From positions 1 through 5,440 of the forward strand of contig JAVBYK010000232.1 in the NCBI GenBank assembly GCA_030824095.1: a stretch of 5,440 bases of DNA, written 5' to 3'. This DNA is from a bacterium (GTDB lineage: Bacteria > Pseudomonadota > Gammaproteobacteria > Burkholderiales > Burkholderiaceae_C). The notes beneath the pieces were generated by a model. It worked only from the letters and a program-made list of their open reading frames with translations. It was not told the DNA's origin and did no database searches. Position numbers and translations under genes: made by a program. This document shows, piece after piece, positions 1 through 5,440 of this stretch; the first letter of the stretch is position 1, and each line of letters begins with the position of its first letter.

Positions 1-849
1 TGGATCGACACCCATTGCCATCTGGATGCCGCCGAGTTCGTCCCCGACCGCGCTGAAGTGCGGGCACAGGCCCGTGCCAACGGGGTTGTGCATTGCGTGA
101 TCCCGGCGGTGCAGCGATCCAACTTCGACATGGTGCGTGAGCTGGCCCATTTGACGGGCGACAGCTACTGCCTGGGCATCCACCCACTGTATGTGAAGTC
201 CGCCACTGAGGATGACTTGCAGCTGCTGGCGGCCCAGCTGGCGGCCCACCGCGAAGACCCGCGTCTGGTGGCCGTTGGCGAGATCGGGCTGGACTACTTC
301 GTTCCCGAATTGCGGACCGGTCCGCTGGCCGAGCGACAGGAGCACTTCTACCGCGAGCAGCTGAAACTGGCGCGCCAATTCGGTTTGCCGGTGGTGCTGC
401 ATGTGCGCCGCTCGGCCGACCGGCTGCTCAAACATCTGCGGGATCTCGGTCGTACCGGCCCCGAGTGGTCCGGCATTGCCCACGCCTTCAATGGCAGCGA
501 CGCACAGGCCCAGGCATTCCTCAAGCTGGGTTTCAAGCTGGGTTTTGGCGGTGCGCTGACCTTTGATCGGGCGCTGCAACTGCGTCGGCTGGCCCAGAGC
601 CTGCCGCTGGAGGCCATGGTGCTGGAAACCGATGCGCCGGATATCCCGCCCCACTGGATATACGCTACCGCGCAGGACCGGCTGGCCGGAGCCGCACAGG
701 GGCGCAACACGCCGGGTGAATTGCCGCGTATGGCGGCTGTGCTGGCGCAGTTGCGCGGCATGCCGCTGGACACGCTGGCGCGGGCCACAACCGGCAATGC
801 CTGCCAGGCCCTGCCGCGCCTGGCGGCGCTGCTGGCCCAAGTGATTTAA
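1..849 (+). CDS. TatD-family metal-dependent hydrolase/deoxyribonuclease, 5' partial
   Basis: This is a cytoplasmic TIM-barrel hydrolase of the TatD family, whose characterised members are metal-dependent 3'-5' exo- or endodeoxyribonucleases linked to DNA repair or turnover. The frame is open from base 1, and the first codons read WIDTHCHLD, the usual TatD amino terminus. Probably only the ATG, or a few codons, is missing. Counting the first codon as residue 1, all expected metal ligands are present: H5 and H7 (HxH), E94 in GEIGLDY, H134 in LHVRRS, H161 in AHAFNGS and D211 in ETDAPD. The 282 residues seen are close to the normal family length of about 260-270. An internal GTG at position 58 would delete the HxH motif, so it is not the start. 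The next gene begins 8 nt after the stop, suggesting an operon. The family is certain; the true substrate and the paralogue (TatD, YcfH or YjjV type) cannot be told from sequence alone. Confidence 0.95.
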   Translation, partial: WIDTHCHLDAAEFVPDRAEVRAQARANGVVHCVIPAVQRSNFDMVRELAHLTGDSYCLGIHPLYVKSATEDDLQLLAAQLAAHREDPRLVAVGEIGLDYFVPELRTGPLAERQEHFYREQLKLARQFGLPVVLHVRRSADRLLKHLRDLGRTGPEWSGIAHAFNGSDAQAQAFLKLGFKLGFGGALTFDRALQLRRLAQSLPLEAMVLETDAPDIPPHWIYATAQDRLAGAAQGRNTPGELPRMAAVLAQLRGMPLDTLARATTGNACQALPRLAALLAQVI

Positions 850-857
850 TACCCCCC

Positions 858-1616
858 ATGGCAAGAAAAGAATCACTTACGCTCCCCGAAGTCAATTTTT
901 CCGACGAGGGCCCCATCCGCCACCTGCATCTGGACAGCATCTGGATCCAGGGCTCCATGTTGGTGGATGCGCCCACCGTGCTGGTCCATGAGTACATCCA
1001 GCGCATGATGGCCTGGCTGCTGTTTGTCGACCCCGAGACCGTGCCGCAGCGCCAGGCACTGCAACTGGGGCTGGGGGCGGCGTCCCTGACCAAGTTCTGC
1101 CACAAGGTCGTGCGCATGAAGACCACCGCCATCGAACTCAATCCCCAGGTGGTGGCCGCCTGCCGCGGCTGGTTCAAGCTGCCGCAGGACGACAAGCGCC
1201 TGCAGGTCGTCCTTGCCGACGCCGAACAGGAGATCAAGCAAGCGCGATGGCAAGGTGTGGTCGATGCGTTGCAGGTCGATCTGTATGACCAGGAAGCCGC
1301 CGGCCCGGTGCTGGACAGTGCGGAGTTCTACGCCGATTGCCGCAAGGTGCTGACCGAGGAGGGCTGCATGACCGTCAACCTGTTTGGCCGCTCGTCGAGT
1401 TTCCAGCGCAGCGTGGACAACATGGCGGCAGCGTTTGGCAAGGATGCGCTGTGGGCCTTCAAGGCCACGCGCGAAGGCAATACCGTGGTGCTGGCACAGC
1501 GCACGCCCACCCGACCGACCCGCTCCGTGCTGATGGCACGGGCCGACACCATCCAGCGCCAATGGGGCCTGCCCGCCGATAAATGGGTGCGCGTTTTCAA
1601 GCCGGTGACACCATGA
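858..1616 (+). CDS. Spermidine synthase-like protein (class I methyltransferase fold)
   Basis: The 252-residue protein has a Rossmann-type methyltransferase fold resembling polyamine aminopropyltransferases (SpeE). Motif I is LGLGAASL (residues 70-77). The acidic residue that holds the cofactor ribose is E93 in AIELNP, D121 lies in LADAEQE, and D141-L-Y-D144 aligns with the DxxD polyamine/catalytic motif of SpeE. The following AGPVL..AEFY..CRKVL also fits SpeE. It differs from true SpeE in two ways. It is shorter than the usual 280-290 residues, with a reduced N-terminal beta domain. It also lacks the GGGDGG signature, where the Asp contacts decarboxylated S-adenosylmethionine; that position appears to be A74 or A75. 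It may therefore not make spermidine. No adenosylmethionine decarboxylase gene is visible. The ATG at 858 has no clear Shine-Dalgarno and lies 8 nt after the TatD stop, so translation is probably coupled. Its own stop overlaps the next start (ATGA). The fold is well supported; the reaction is unknown. Confidence 0.88.
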   Translation: MARKESLTLPEVNFSDEGPIRHLHLDSIWIQGSMLVDAPTVLVHEYIQRMMAWLLFVDPETVPQRQALQLGLGAASLTKFCHKVVRMKTTAIELNPQVVAACRGWFKLPQDDKRLQVVLADAEQEIKQARWQGVVDALQVDLYDQEAAGPVLDSAEFYADCRKVLTEEGCMTVNLFGRSSSFQRSVDNMAAAFGKDALWAFKATREGNTVVLAQRTPTRPTRSVLMARADTIQRQWGLPADKWVRVFKPVTP

Positions 1617-3406
1617 CCATGAGCACACACACACACCATGCCCCGCCCGCCAAGAAGATCCATGTCGGTCCGCTGGACTGGCGTCGCCTGGTGGAGTGGT
1701 TGCAGGCTGATGGCGTGATCTCCGACGAGCAGGCTGCACGCACCATTGCCCGCTGCGCGCAGGCCGAGAGCGTGCAGCACCCGCTGGTGCGCCTGGCCAG
1801 TGTGTCGATGCGCCGCGCGGCCGACAACAAACCATTGGATATCGAGACACTGACCCAGTGGCTGGCCGGGCATGTGGGCATGGATTACCTGCGCATTGAC
1901 CCGTTGAAGGTGGACGTGAGCCGCGTGGCCGATGCCATGGGTGCGGTCTATGCCGAACGGCACCGCATCCTGCCGGTGGTCGTCAACGCCAGCGAAATCA
2001 CCGTGGCCACGTCCGAGCCGTTCATTGTTGACTGGGTGGCCGAAGTGGAGCGCCAGTCCCGGCGCAGCGTGCGCCGCGTGCTGGCCAGCCCGCAGGAGAT
2101 CCACCGCTACACGGCCGAGTTTTATGCCCTGGCCAAATCGGTCAAGGCGGCCAACAAGGGTGGGGTGAACAACGGCGCGACCTTTGAGCAATTGGTGGAG
2201 TTGGGCAAGTCCAACAAACAGCTCGATGCCAATGACCAGAGCGTGGTGCAGGTGGTGGACTGGCTGTGGCAATACGCCTTTGACCAACGAGCCAGCGATA
2301 TCCATCTGGAGCCGCGGCGCGAGCAGGGCGTGATCCGTTTCCGCATCGATGGTGTGTTGCATCAGGTCTACCAGATGCCCATGGGCGTGCTCAACGCGAT
2401 GACGGCGCGCATCAAGCTGCTGGGCCGCATGGACGTGATTGAGAAGCGGCGCCCGCAGGATGGCCGCATCAAGACGCGTAACCCCGGTGGCGACGAGATT
2501 GAAATGCGTATCTCCACCTTGCCAACCGCTTTTGGCGAGAAGATGGTGATGCGGATTTTTGACCCGGATACCACGGTCAAGGACCTGGACGCACTGGGCT
2601 TTTCCGCGCATGACGGTGGACGCTGGGAATCGCTGGTCAAGCGACCCCACGGCATCATCCTGGTGACTGGCCCCACCGGCTCCGGCAAGACCACCACGCT
2701 GTACTCCACCCTCAAGCGGGTGGCCACCGAAGAGGTCAACGTCAGCACGGTGGAAGACCCGATCGAAATGATCGAGCCCGCCTTCAACCAGACCCAGGTG
2801 CAGCCGCAGCTGGACTTCGGCTTTGTGCAGGGCCTGCGCGCCCTGATGCGACAGGACCCGGACATCATCATGGTCGGCGAAATCCGTGACACCGAAACAG
2901 CCGAAATGGCGGTGCAGGCAGCGCTGACCGGTCACCTGGTGTTCTCCACCCTGCACACCAACGATGCGCCCTCGGCCGTGACGCGCCTGATGGAGCTGGG
3001 CGTGCCGCAGTACCTGATCAACGCGACACTGCTCGGTGTGCTGGCCCAGCGTCTGGTGCGCACGCTGTGCAAGAACTGCAAGGTGCGCGACGAAGAAACG
3101 ACGCGTGAGATGCTGGCGGAGTTGATCAAGCCGTGGCAGATCAATGGTGGCTACAAGCCCTACAAGCCGGTGGGTTGCGTGGATTGCCGCATGACCGGCT
3201 TCATGGGGCGCACGGGTTTGTATGAACTGCTGACGGTGTCGGACGCGTTCAAGGCCAAGGTGACGGCCGACCCCAGCATCGATACGCTGCGCCGCCAGGC
3301 CATTGCGGATGGCATGCGTCCCCTGCGTCTGGCCGGCGCCCTGCGGGTGGCGGAAGGGCTGACGGTGATCGAGGAAGTGCTGACCTCCACGCCGCCGTTG
3401 ACCTGA
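1613..3406 (+). CDS. GspE/PulE/PilB-family secretion or type IV pilus assembly ATPase
   Basis: This 597-residue cytoplasmic hexameric ATPase belongs to the type II secretion/type IV pilus/MSHA assembly family, which drives pseudopilin polymerisation at the inner membrane. From the N-terminus there is a type II secretion E N-terminal-like region (roughly residues 15-160) and the hallmark SDIHLEP at 228-234. Then come RISTLPTAFGEK (299-310), Walker A GPTGSGKT (353-360), Asp box VEDPIE (380-385), Walker B DPDIIMVGE (415-423) and His box GHLVFSTLHTNDA (440-452). A zinc-type tetracysteine follows: C486xxC489 and C522xxC525. All catalytic elements look intact. I chose the ATG at 1613 because it overlaps the upstream stop by 4 nt; 1583 would give ten extra residues inside the upstream gene, and 1619 is also possible. 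No Gsp or Pil partner genes are visible, so this is a stand-alone ATPase gene in an operon with non-secretion genes. Which machine it powers is unknown. The four cysteines suit the GspE/PilB assembly branch rather than PilT retraction ATPases. Confidence 0.93.
   Translation: MTMSTHTHHAPPAKKIHVGPLDWRRLVEWLQADGVISDEQAARTIARCAQAESVQHPLVRLASVSMRRAADNKPLDIETLTQWLAGHVGMDYLRIDPLKVDVSRVADAMGAVYAERHRILPVVVNASEITVATSEPFIVDWVAEVERQSRRSVRRVLASPQEIHRYTAEFYALAKSVKAANKGGVNNGATFEQLVELGKSNKQLDANDQSVVQVVDWLWQYAFDQRASDIHLEPRREQGVIRFRIDGVLHQVYQMPMGVLNAMTARIKLLGRMDVIEKRRPQDGRIKTRNPGGDEIEMRISTLPTAFGEKMVMRIFDPDTTVKDLDALGFSAHDGGRWESLVKRPHGIILVTGPTGSGKTTTLYSTLKRVATEEVNVSTVEDPIEMIEPAFNQTQVQPQLDFGFVQGLRALMRQDPDIIMVGEIRDTETAEMAVQAALTGHLVFSTLHTNDAPSAVTRLMELGVPQYLINATLLGVLAQRLVRTLCKNCKVRDEETTREMLAELIKPWQINGGYKPYKPVGCVDCRMTGFMGRTGLYELLTVSDAFKAKVTADPSIDTLRRQAIADGMRPLRLAGALRVAEGLTVIEEVLTSTPPLT
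1624..1636 (+). repeat. Short (CA)6.5 dinucleotide tract at the start of the ATPase gene
   Basis: Thirteen bases of alternating C and A lie from the fourth codon of the GspE-like gene and encode part of STHTHH. Gain or loss of one unit would shift the reading frame just after the start codon. Six units is short for a phase-variable tract, so any functional role is speculative. Confidence 0.6.
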
Positions 3407-3435
3407 CGCCTACCCGTTTCACAGGAGTCTGTTCC

Positions 3436-4272
3436 ATGCCCTACAACCCTGATGCTTTCTCCCGCGATTTTCCACGCGCATGGCTGCGGGCTCTTGTGCT
3501 GCTGGGGTTGGGGCTGCTGTCTGTTGTGCAGGCCATGGCCCAGTGCGTCAAGACCGTGCGCTGGTATGACGACGCGCCTTACTCGTTCAAGACGGCCGAT
3601 GGCGAGGTGGCGGGTCTCAATCCCGATCTGGTGCGCGCCGCACTGAAGGGCCTGAACTGCGATGCCAGGTTTGTGGAGCTGCCGTGGGCGCGCGCGCTGC
3701 GGGAGCTGGAACTGGGGCGCCTGGACATATTGCCAGGCGCTTTTCGCACGCCCGAGCGGGAGAAATTCGCCTTCTTCTCCCGCCCGGTGAACCGCTCGCC
3801 GAATGTGCTGTTTGTGGCCAAGGCGGCTGCAGCCAAATACCGGCTCAAGACTCTGGCCGATATCGCGTCAACCGAGTTCCGCCTGGGTGCCCAGATTGGA
3901 GTGGCTTATGGGGCTGACTACGAGGCGTTGGTCAAGACGCCGGCGTTCGCTGCGCGCATCACGCAGGTAACGTCCCGCCGCAGTGCCTGGAAGATGATCG
4001 AGCTGGATCGTCTGGACGGCATCATCGCCGATGAAAACACGGGCCTGGTCGAGCTGCAGCAGATGGGTTTGTCCGACCGCATTGCCAAGACCGACATCAT
4101 TGTTTCGGGCGAGGCGTCCATGATGGCGCTGAGCCAGGCCTCGCTGACACCCGAGTTCGTGGCAGACTTTGACCGCAGCCTCAATGCCCTGATGGCCGAC
4201 GGCCGCTACAAGAAGATTGTGGAACGCTACGTGCCCTGCGCGGTGATCGTCAGCAAGCTGGGCTGCCGCTGA
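3436..4272 (+). CDS. Secreted family 3 solute-binding protein (amino-acid ABC transporter type), orphan
   Basis: This 278-residue periplasmic protein resembles the SBP_bac_3 family (HisJ/GlnH-like), which binds amino acids or related small molecules between two lobes. Residues 1-35 form a signal peptide: an N-region with R10, R14 and R18, a hydrophobic core at about 19-31, and cleavage after AMA (33-35). The mature protein starts QCVKTVRWYDDAPYSF, the usual first strand of the family. R108 in RTPERE matches the arginine that binds the ligand alpha-carboxylate. D199 in IIADEN is placed like the acidic residue that binds the ligand amino group. The mature part has four cysteines (37, 75, 268, 277), consistent with one or two disulfides. 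Q at -1 before C37 argues against a lipoprotein. The start is supported by AGGAG at 3423-3427, 8 nt before the ATG. No permease or ATPase gene is adjacent, so it is an orphan; it may serve a distant transporter or a sensor. The ligand is unknown. It lies 29 nt after the ATPase gene and could be read through from that operon. Confidence 0.88.
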   Translation: MPYNPDAFSRDFPRAWLRALVLLGLGLLSVVQAMAQCVKTVRWYDDAPYSFKTADGEVAGLNPDLVRAALKGLNCDARFVELPWARALRELELGRLDILPGAFRTPEREKFAFFSRPVNRSPNVLFVAKAAAAKYRLKTLADIASTEFRLGAQIGVAYGADYEALVKTPAFAARITQVTSRRSAWKMIELDRLDGIIADENTGLVELQQMGLSDRIAKTDIIVSGEASMMALSQASLTPEFVADFDRSLNALMADGRYKKIVERYVPCAVIVSKLGCR

Positions 4273-4290
4273 ACCGTGATCGCGCTCGGG

Positions 4291-4306
4291 GCCCTGGCCC
4301 TAGGGC
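4291..4306. terminator. Weak hairpin between convergent genes
   Basis: GCCCT (4291-4295) can pair with AGGGC (4302-4306) across a 6-nt loop. A perfect palindrome, GCCCTAGGGC, occupies 4297-4306 and includes the stop codon of the LysR gene. There is no T-run on either side, so it is a poor intrinsic terminator. It is listed only because it is the sole structure in the 27-nt gap between two converging genes. Confidence 0.2.
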
Positions 4307-5220
4307 ACGGGAGCCTGGTTGCGCAGCATGGCCTGTGCCAGCAGGCCCGGCAATTGGGCCAGCAGGCGTTCGGCCTGGCGACCCGGTGGTGAGGCCACGG
4401 CATGGTGGGCATATAGCGGCAGCAGCGGCAGGTCATCCAGCTCCACCGCCACCATGGTGGCGGGGTCCAGGTTGCTGGCGGTCAGAAAGTCGATGACGGT
4501 CCAGCCCAGCCCCAGGCGCACCAGTTCCAACGCCAGACGCGAGGTTTGCACCTGGATGCCCGATGTCATGTTGACGCCCAACCGCGCGCCGAGTTCGTCG
4601 ATCACCGCACGCATGGGGTCGTCGCCGACCAGGCGGATCAGTGGCGTGTTGGACATGAAGGAAATCGGATCGGCCCGCTTGACCCGCACCGCCCGTTGCC
4701 AGATCTCGCGGGTGACCGCCAGGTGCAGGCGCCCGCTGACCAGCAGGCGGTTGACCAGTTGCGGATGGGGGTGGGGGTAGTAGCCCAGCGCAAAGTCCAC
4801 ACTGCGGTTGAGCAGCACCTCGGCCATCTGGTCCTGGTGCAGCGTGCGCACCTCCAGATGCACATGTGGGTGGCGCGCGACATGCTGCGCCAGCACCATG
4901 GGCAGGAATTCGTGCGAGATGGACGGTATGGCCGCCAGACGCACCTGGCCCTGGTCCACCTCACGCAGATTGACCGCAATGCTGCGCAACTGCTCCAGCT
5001 GGCGGTGGATGTTGGCTGACTCGGCAAACAGGACCAGGGCCTCGGGCGTGGGCGCCAGCACACCCTTGCTGCGCGTGAACAGCTTGTAGCCCAACTGCAA
5101 TTCGGTGTGGCCAATGGTCTTGCTCACCGCCGACGGGGTGATGCAGATCAGGCGCGCGGCCGCACTCATGTTGCCGGTTTGCATGACGGCCTGGAAGACT
5201 TCGAGTTGGCGCAAATTCAT
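4300..5220 (-). CDS. LysR-type transcriptional regulator
   Basis: This 306-residue cytoplasmic DNA-binding protein has the normal length for a LysR regulator. The N-terminal winged helix-turn-helix covers about residues 2-60: LRQLEVFQAV at 3-12, the helix-turn-helix around MSAAARLICITPSAVSKTIG (18-37), then ELQLGYKLFTR (40-50). A linker helix follows, and a periplasmic-binding-protein-like effector domain spans about 90-295 (QVRLAAIPSIS onwards). The histidine-rich GYYPHPHP stretch lies in the effector domain. The SKTIGHTELQLGYKLF style recalls LysR regulators with SKTLRHAEDQLG, but I cannot assign an effector. The ATG (complement of 5218-5220) has no strong Shine-Dalgarno. The gene diverges from a signal-peptide-encoding gene across a 156-bp region holding a T-N11-A dyad. 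This is the classic arrangement in which a LysR protein represses its own gene and activates its divergent neighbour with a co-inducer. It converges on the solute-binding protein gene, so control of that gene is less likely. Confidence 0.95.
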   Translation of the reverse strand: MNLRQLEVFQAVMQTGNMSAAARLICITPSAVSKTIGHTELQLGYKLFTRSKGVLAPTPEALVLFAESANIHRQLEQLRSIAVNLREVDQGQVRLAAIPSISHEFLPMVLAQHVARHPHVHLEVRTLHQDQMAEVLLNRSVDFALGYYPHPHPQLVNRLLVSGRLHLAVTREIWQRAVRVKRADPISFMSNTPLIRLVGDDPMRAVIDELGARLGVNMTSGIQVQTSRLALELVRLGLGWTVIDFLTASNLDPATMVAVELDDLPLLPLYAHHAVASPPGRQAERLLAQLPGLLAQAMLRNQAPVP

Positions 5221-5251
5221 GGCGCAAGCGTACCCGACGGGAGGTAGGGAA

Positions 5252-5274
5252 GGGTGTGAATTTTGCTCACACCC
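5252..5274. promoter_or_regulatory. Probable LysR operator: 8-7-8 inverted repeat
   Basis: The perfect arms GGGTGTGA (5252-5259) and TCACACCC (5267-5274) flank a 7-bp AT-rich spacer (ATTTTGC). T5257 and A5269 give the T-N11-A pattern typical of LysR recognition sites. The dyad lies 31 bp upstream of the LysR start codon and about 100 bp upstream of the divergent GTG. The inner TGTGA/TCACA also resembles a CRP/FNR-family half-site pair, but the spacing is 7 rather than 6, so LysR is preferred. Confidence 0.75.
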
Positions 5275-5282
5275 GGTACTCG

Positions 5283-5288
5283 ATTATT
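5283..5288 (-). promoter_or_regulatory. Possible -10 box for the LysR gene
   Basis: On the minus strand these bases read AATAAT, five of six matches to the sigma-70 -10 box. No convincing -35 lies 16-18 bp upstream. If used, transcription would begin next to the dyad at 5252-5274, so bound LysR protein would block its own gene, as autorepression predicts. Confidence 0.25.
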
Positions 5289-5290
5289 CC

Positions 5291-5319
5291 GCGTCACCCC
5301 GCCATGGGCTCCTTACGAT
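5291..5319 (+). promoter_or_regulatory. Candidate promoter of the divergent secreted-protein gene
   Basis: TACGAT at 5314-5319 matches a sigma-70 -10 box at four of six positions. A poor -35 (GCGTCA, 5291-5296) sits 17 bp upstream. The weak -35 suits an activator-dependent promoter. A start near 5326 would place the centre of the LysR dyad at about -63, close to the usual -65 for LysR recognition sites. This is inferred from spacing and consensus only. Confidence 0.35.
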
Positions 5320-5330
5320 GGGCGACCCTG

Positions 5331-5343
5331 CTGCACGGTGCAG
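5331..5343. repeat. 6-1-6 inverted repeat in the divergent gene's leader
   Basis: CTGCAC (5331-5336) and GTGCAG (5338-5343) form a perfect dyad around one base. It lies just after the proposed transcription start and 33 nt before the GTG start codon. It could be a second protein-binding site. In RNA, steric limits would leave a 4-bp stem with a 5-nt loop, too weak for a terminator. Confidence 0.45.
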
Positions 5344-5366
5344 AGGGCACAACACACAACTATTCC

Positions 5367-5370
5367 GGAG
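5367..5370 (+). promoter_or_regulatory. Ribosome binding site deciding a GTG start
   Basis: GGAG lies 6 nt before the GTG at 5377. This fixes the start of the last gene, since no in-frame ATG is present and the nearby ATG at 5402 opens a frame that stops within eight codons. Confidence 0.7.
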
Positions 5371-5376
5371 ACAAAC

Positions 5377-5440
5377 GTGATTTCACACAACCCACTCAAA
5401 CATGTCGTTGCCACGCTGGTGCTGAGCGCCTGGGCCACCT
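5377..5440 (+). CDS. N-terminus of a probable secreted protein, 3' partial, GTG start
   Basis: Only the first 21 codons are in the window. They read (M)ISHNPLKHVV followed by a hydrophobic stretch, ATLVLSAWAT, which looks like the positive N-region and hydrophobic core of a Sec signal peptide. The frame stays open to the window edge. The start is supported by GGAG 6 nt upstream. The gene diverges from the LysR regulator and lies behind the putative operator, so it is the likely regulated target. By analogy with similar betaproteobacterial loci it may be a periplasmic solute-binding protein (Bug/TctC or ABC type), but nothing in the visible residues identifies the family. Confidence 0.7.
   Translation, partial: MISHNPLKHVVATLVLSAWAT

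Noticed and set aside
1583..1612. Upstream ATG that would extend the ATPase by ten residues
   Set aside because: It lies inside the coding end of the upstream gene with no Shine-Dalgarno, while the ATG at 1613 makes the common 4-nt ATGA overlap.
873..1850. A 325-codon minus-strand frame opposite the spermidine synthase-like gene
   Set aside because: It is low-complexity and rich in Arg/His/Gly, has no family motif, and overlaps two well-supported plus-strand genes.
1328..2956. A 542-codon open frame on the minus strand opposite the spermidine synthase-like and ATPase genes
   Set aside because: It is antisense to two genes with intact family motifs. Its composition is His/Gln/Leu-rich with no recognisable domain, as expected from an antisense frame at high GC.
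3407..3435. Possible terminator between the ATPase and solute-binding protein genes
   Set aside because: The 29-nt gap contains a ribosome binding site but no inverted repeat or T-run.
4546..5019. A 157-codon plus-strand frame inside the LysR gene
   Set aside because: It is the antisense shadow of a LysR gene with clear domains, and its translation shows no motif.
5255..5271. CRP/FNR-type site TGTGA-N7-TCACA
   Set aside because: CRP sites have a 6-bp spacer; here it is 7. The wider 8-bp arms and T-N11-A pattern next to a LysR gene fit a LysR site better.
5105..5380. A 91-codon plus-strand frame crossing the divergent promoter region
   Set aside because: It begins inside the LysR gene on the other strand, runs through the operator and promoter signals, and ends within the start of the next gene.

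Overview
The window is dense, GC-rich proteobacterial chromosome with short intergenic gaps. Codon third positions are strongly G/C biased, and long spurious antisense frames occur as expected at high GC. The gene content (TatD nuclease, short spermidine synthase-like protein, stand-alone GspE/PulE ATPase, orphan periplasmic binding proteins, LysR regulators) suggests a betaproteobacterium, probably Burkholderiales and perhaps Comamonadaceae. This placement is inference from gene style; there is no rRNA or other marker here.

Layout. (1) Positions 1-3406 hold a tightly packed plus-strand cluster. It starts with a TatD-family metal-dependent hydrolase that lacks only its first codon(s). A spermidine synthase-like protein follows after 8 nt. 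A GspE/PulE-type secretion/pilus ATPase then overlaps it by 4 nt (ATGA), so the three are very likely co-transcribed and translationally coupled. (2) A 29-nt gap carrying a good Shine-Dalgarno leads to a secreted family 3 solute-binding protein (3436-4272), which has no transporter partners in view. (3) After a 27-nt convergent gap with a small GC palindrome comes a minus-strand LysR-type regulator (4300-5220). (4) The 156-bp region 5221-5376 is a divergent promoter. It has a strong 8-7-8 inverted repeat with the LysR T-N11-A signature, a candidate -10 box about 50 bp further on, and a second 6-1-6 inverted repeat near the predicted transcription start. (5) A GTG-started gene with a signal-peptide-like N-terminus begins at 5377 and runs off the window; it is the likely target of the LysR regulator.

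Most of the window is recognisable housekeeping or accessory metabolism. I found no CRISPR array, insertion sequence, tRNA or rRNA, and no clear undescribed system. The points that most merit a second look are the divergent operator, the spermidine synthase-like protein with an altered cofactor motif, and the secretion-type ATPase sitting in an operon with a nuclease and a methyltransferase-fold enzyme.
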